Source: Erysipelotrichaceae bacterium
GTDB lineage: Bacteria > Bacillota_I > Bacilli_A > Erysipelotrichales > Erysipelotrichaceae
NCBI GenBank assembly: GCA_030528085.1
Contig: JAUMZN010000006.1
Span: forward strand, 1-43,202
Direction: 5' to 3'
Length of the DNA stretch: 43,202 bases
This document shows positions 43,195 to 43,202 of the stretch, one piece after another. The notes under the pieces were generated by a model. It ran no database searches. It saw nothing but the letters and a program-made list of their open reading frames with translations, and was not told the origin of the DNA. The position numbers and the translations under genes are program-made. How positions within the stretch are numbered: position 1 is the stretch's first letter; every line of letters begins with the position of its first letter.

Positions 43195-43202
43195 ATATGA
43201 TG

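Noticed and set aside
1-43202. CRISPR array or phage/integrase module
   Set aside because: No regularly spaced direct repeats, cas-like proteins, integrase or phage structural genes were seen.

Overview
The window looks like a chromosome segment of a low-GC, gut-type Firmicute, most likely Erysipelotrichales or a near relative. The basis is the AT-rich sequence, strong GGAGG-type ribosome binding sites, lipoproteins with LxGC lipoboxes, a 1420-residue two-headed acyl-CoA dehydratase activase, DUF4317, a CmpB-like membrane protein and BaiH/BaiCD-type flavoenzymes. Lineage is an inference; there is no rRNA to anchor it.

Layout. 1-6.1 kb: DUF4317 protein (+), then a proline operon proB-proA-HAD phosphatase (-) and a MATE exporter (-) whose leader carries a terminator-like hairpin. 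6.4 kb: a tRNA-Pro(CGG) gene. 6.6-12.7 kb (-): a lipoprotein, a Cof-type HAD phosphatase with a PatB/MalY C-S lyase, an orphan KdpD-like histidine kinase, an unknown 170-aa protein and a DnaQ-type exonuclease. 13.1-18.1 kb (+): the giant activase and the CmpB-like protein. 18.2-19.8 kb (-): a PfkB sugar/nucleoside kinase with an alpha/beta hydrolase. 19.9-23.3 kb (-): a TPP riboswitch, an attenuating terminator and a ThiXYZ-type thiamine-precursor ABC transporter, coupled to a TatD-family hydrolase. 23.5-30.0 kb (-): a complete phosphate regulon, pstS-pstC-pstA-pstB-phoU-phoP-phoR, with candidate Pho boxes.

30.3-31.0 kb (+) is the least ordinary part. It has an extended -10 promoter next to a 13-bp palindrome, a 17-codon leader ORF, four mutually competing complementary RNA segments, a 51-codon ORF and a 112-aa membrane protein. 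It resembles a leader-peptide attenuation system. 31.3-35.8 kb: cardiolipin synthase, a DUF2971 protein, and a YitT membrane protein divergent from a MerR regulator that probably controls it through a 19-bp-spacer promoter. 36.0-41.4 kb (-): a GH1 6-phospho-beta-glucosidase and two adjacent Old-Yellow-Enzyme/FeS/FAD reductases that resemble BaiH and BaiCD, the steroid and bile-acid enone enzymes. 41.5-43.2 kb: a mobile-element zone with a 379-bp candidate inverted-repeat element and an IS1634-type transposase that stops at 328 residues, directly before its own terminator.

Most of the window is housekeeping and nutrient acquisition (proline, thiamine, phosphate, beta-glucosides), organised as tight operons ended by clear intrinsic terminators. 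The best candidates for new biology are the isolated BaiH/BaiCD-like pair and the leader-peptide locus at 30.4-31.0 kb.
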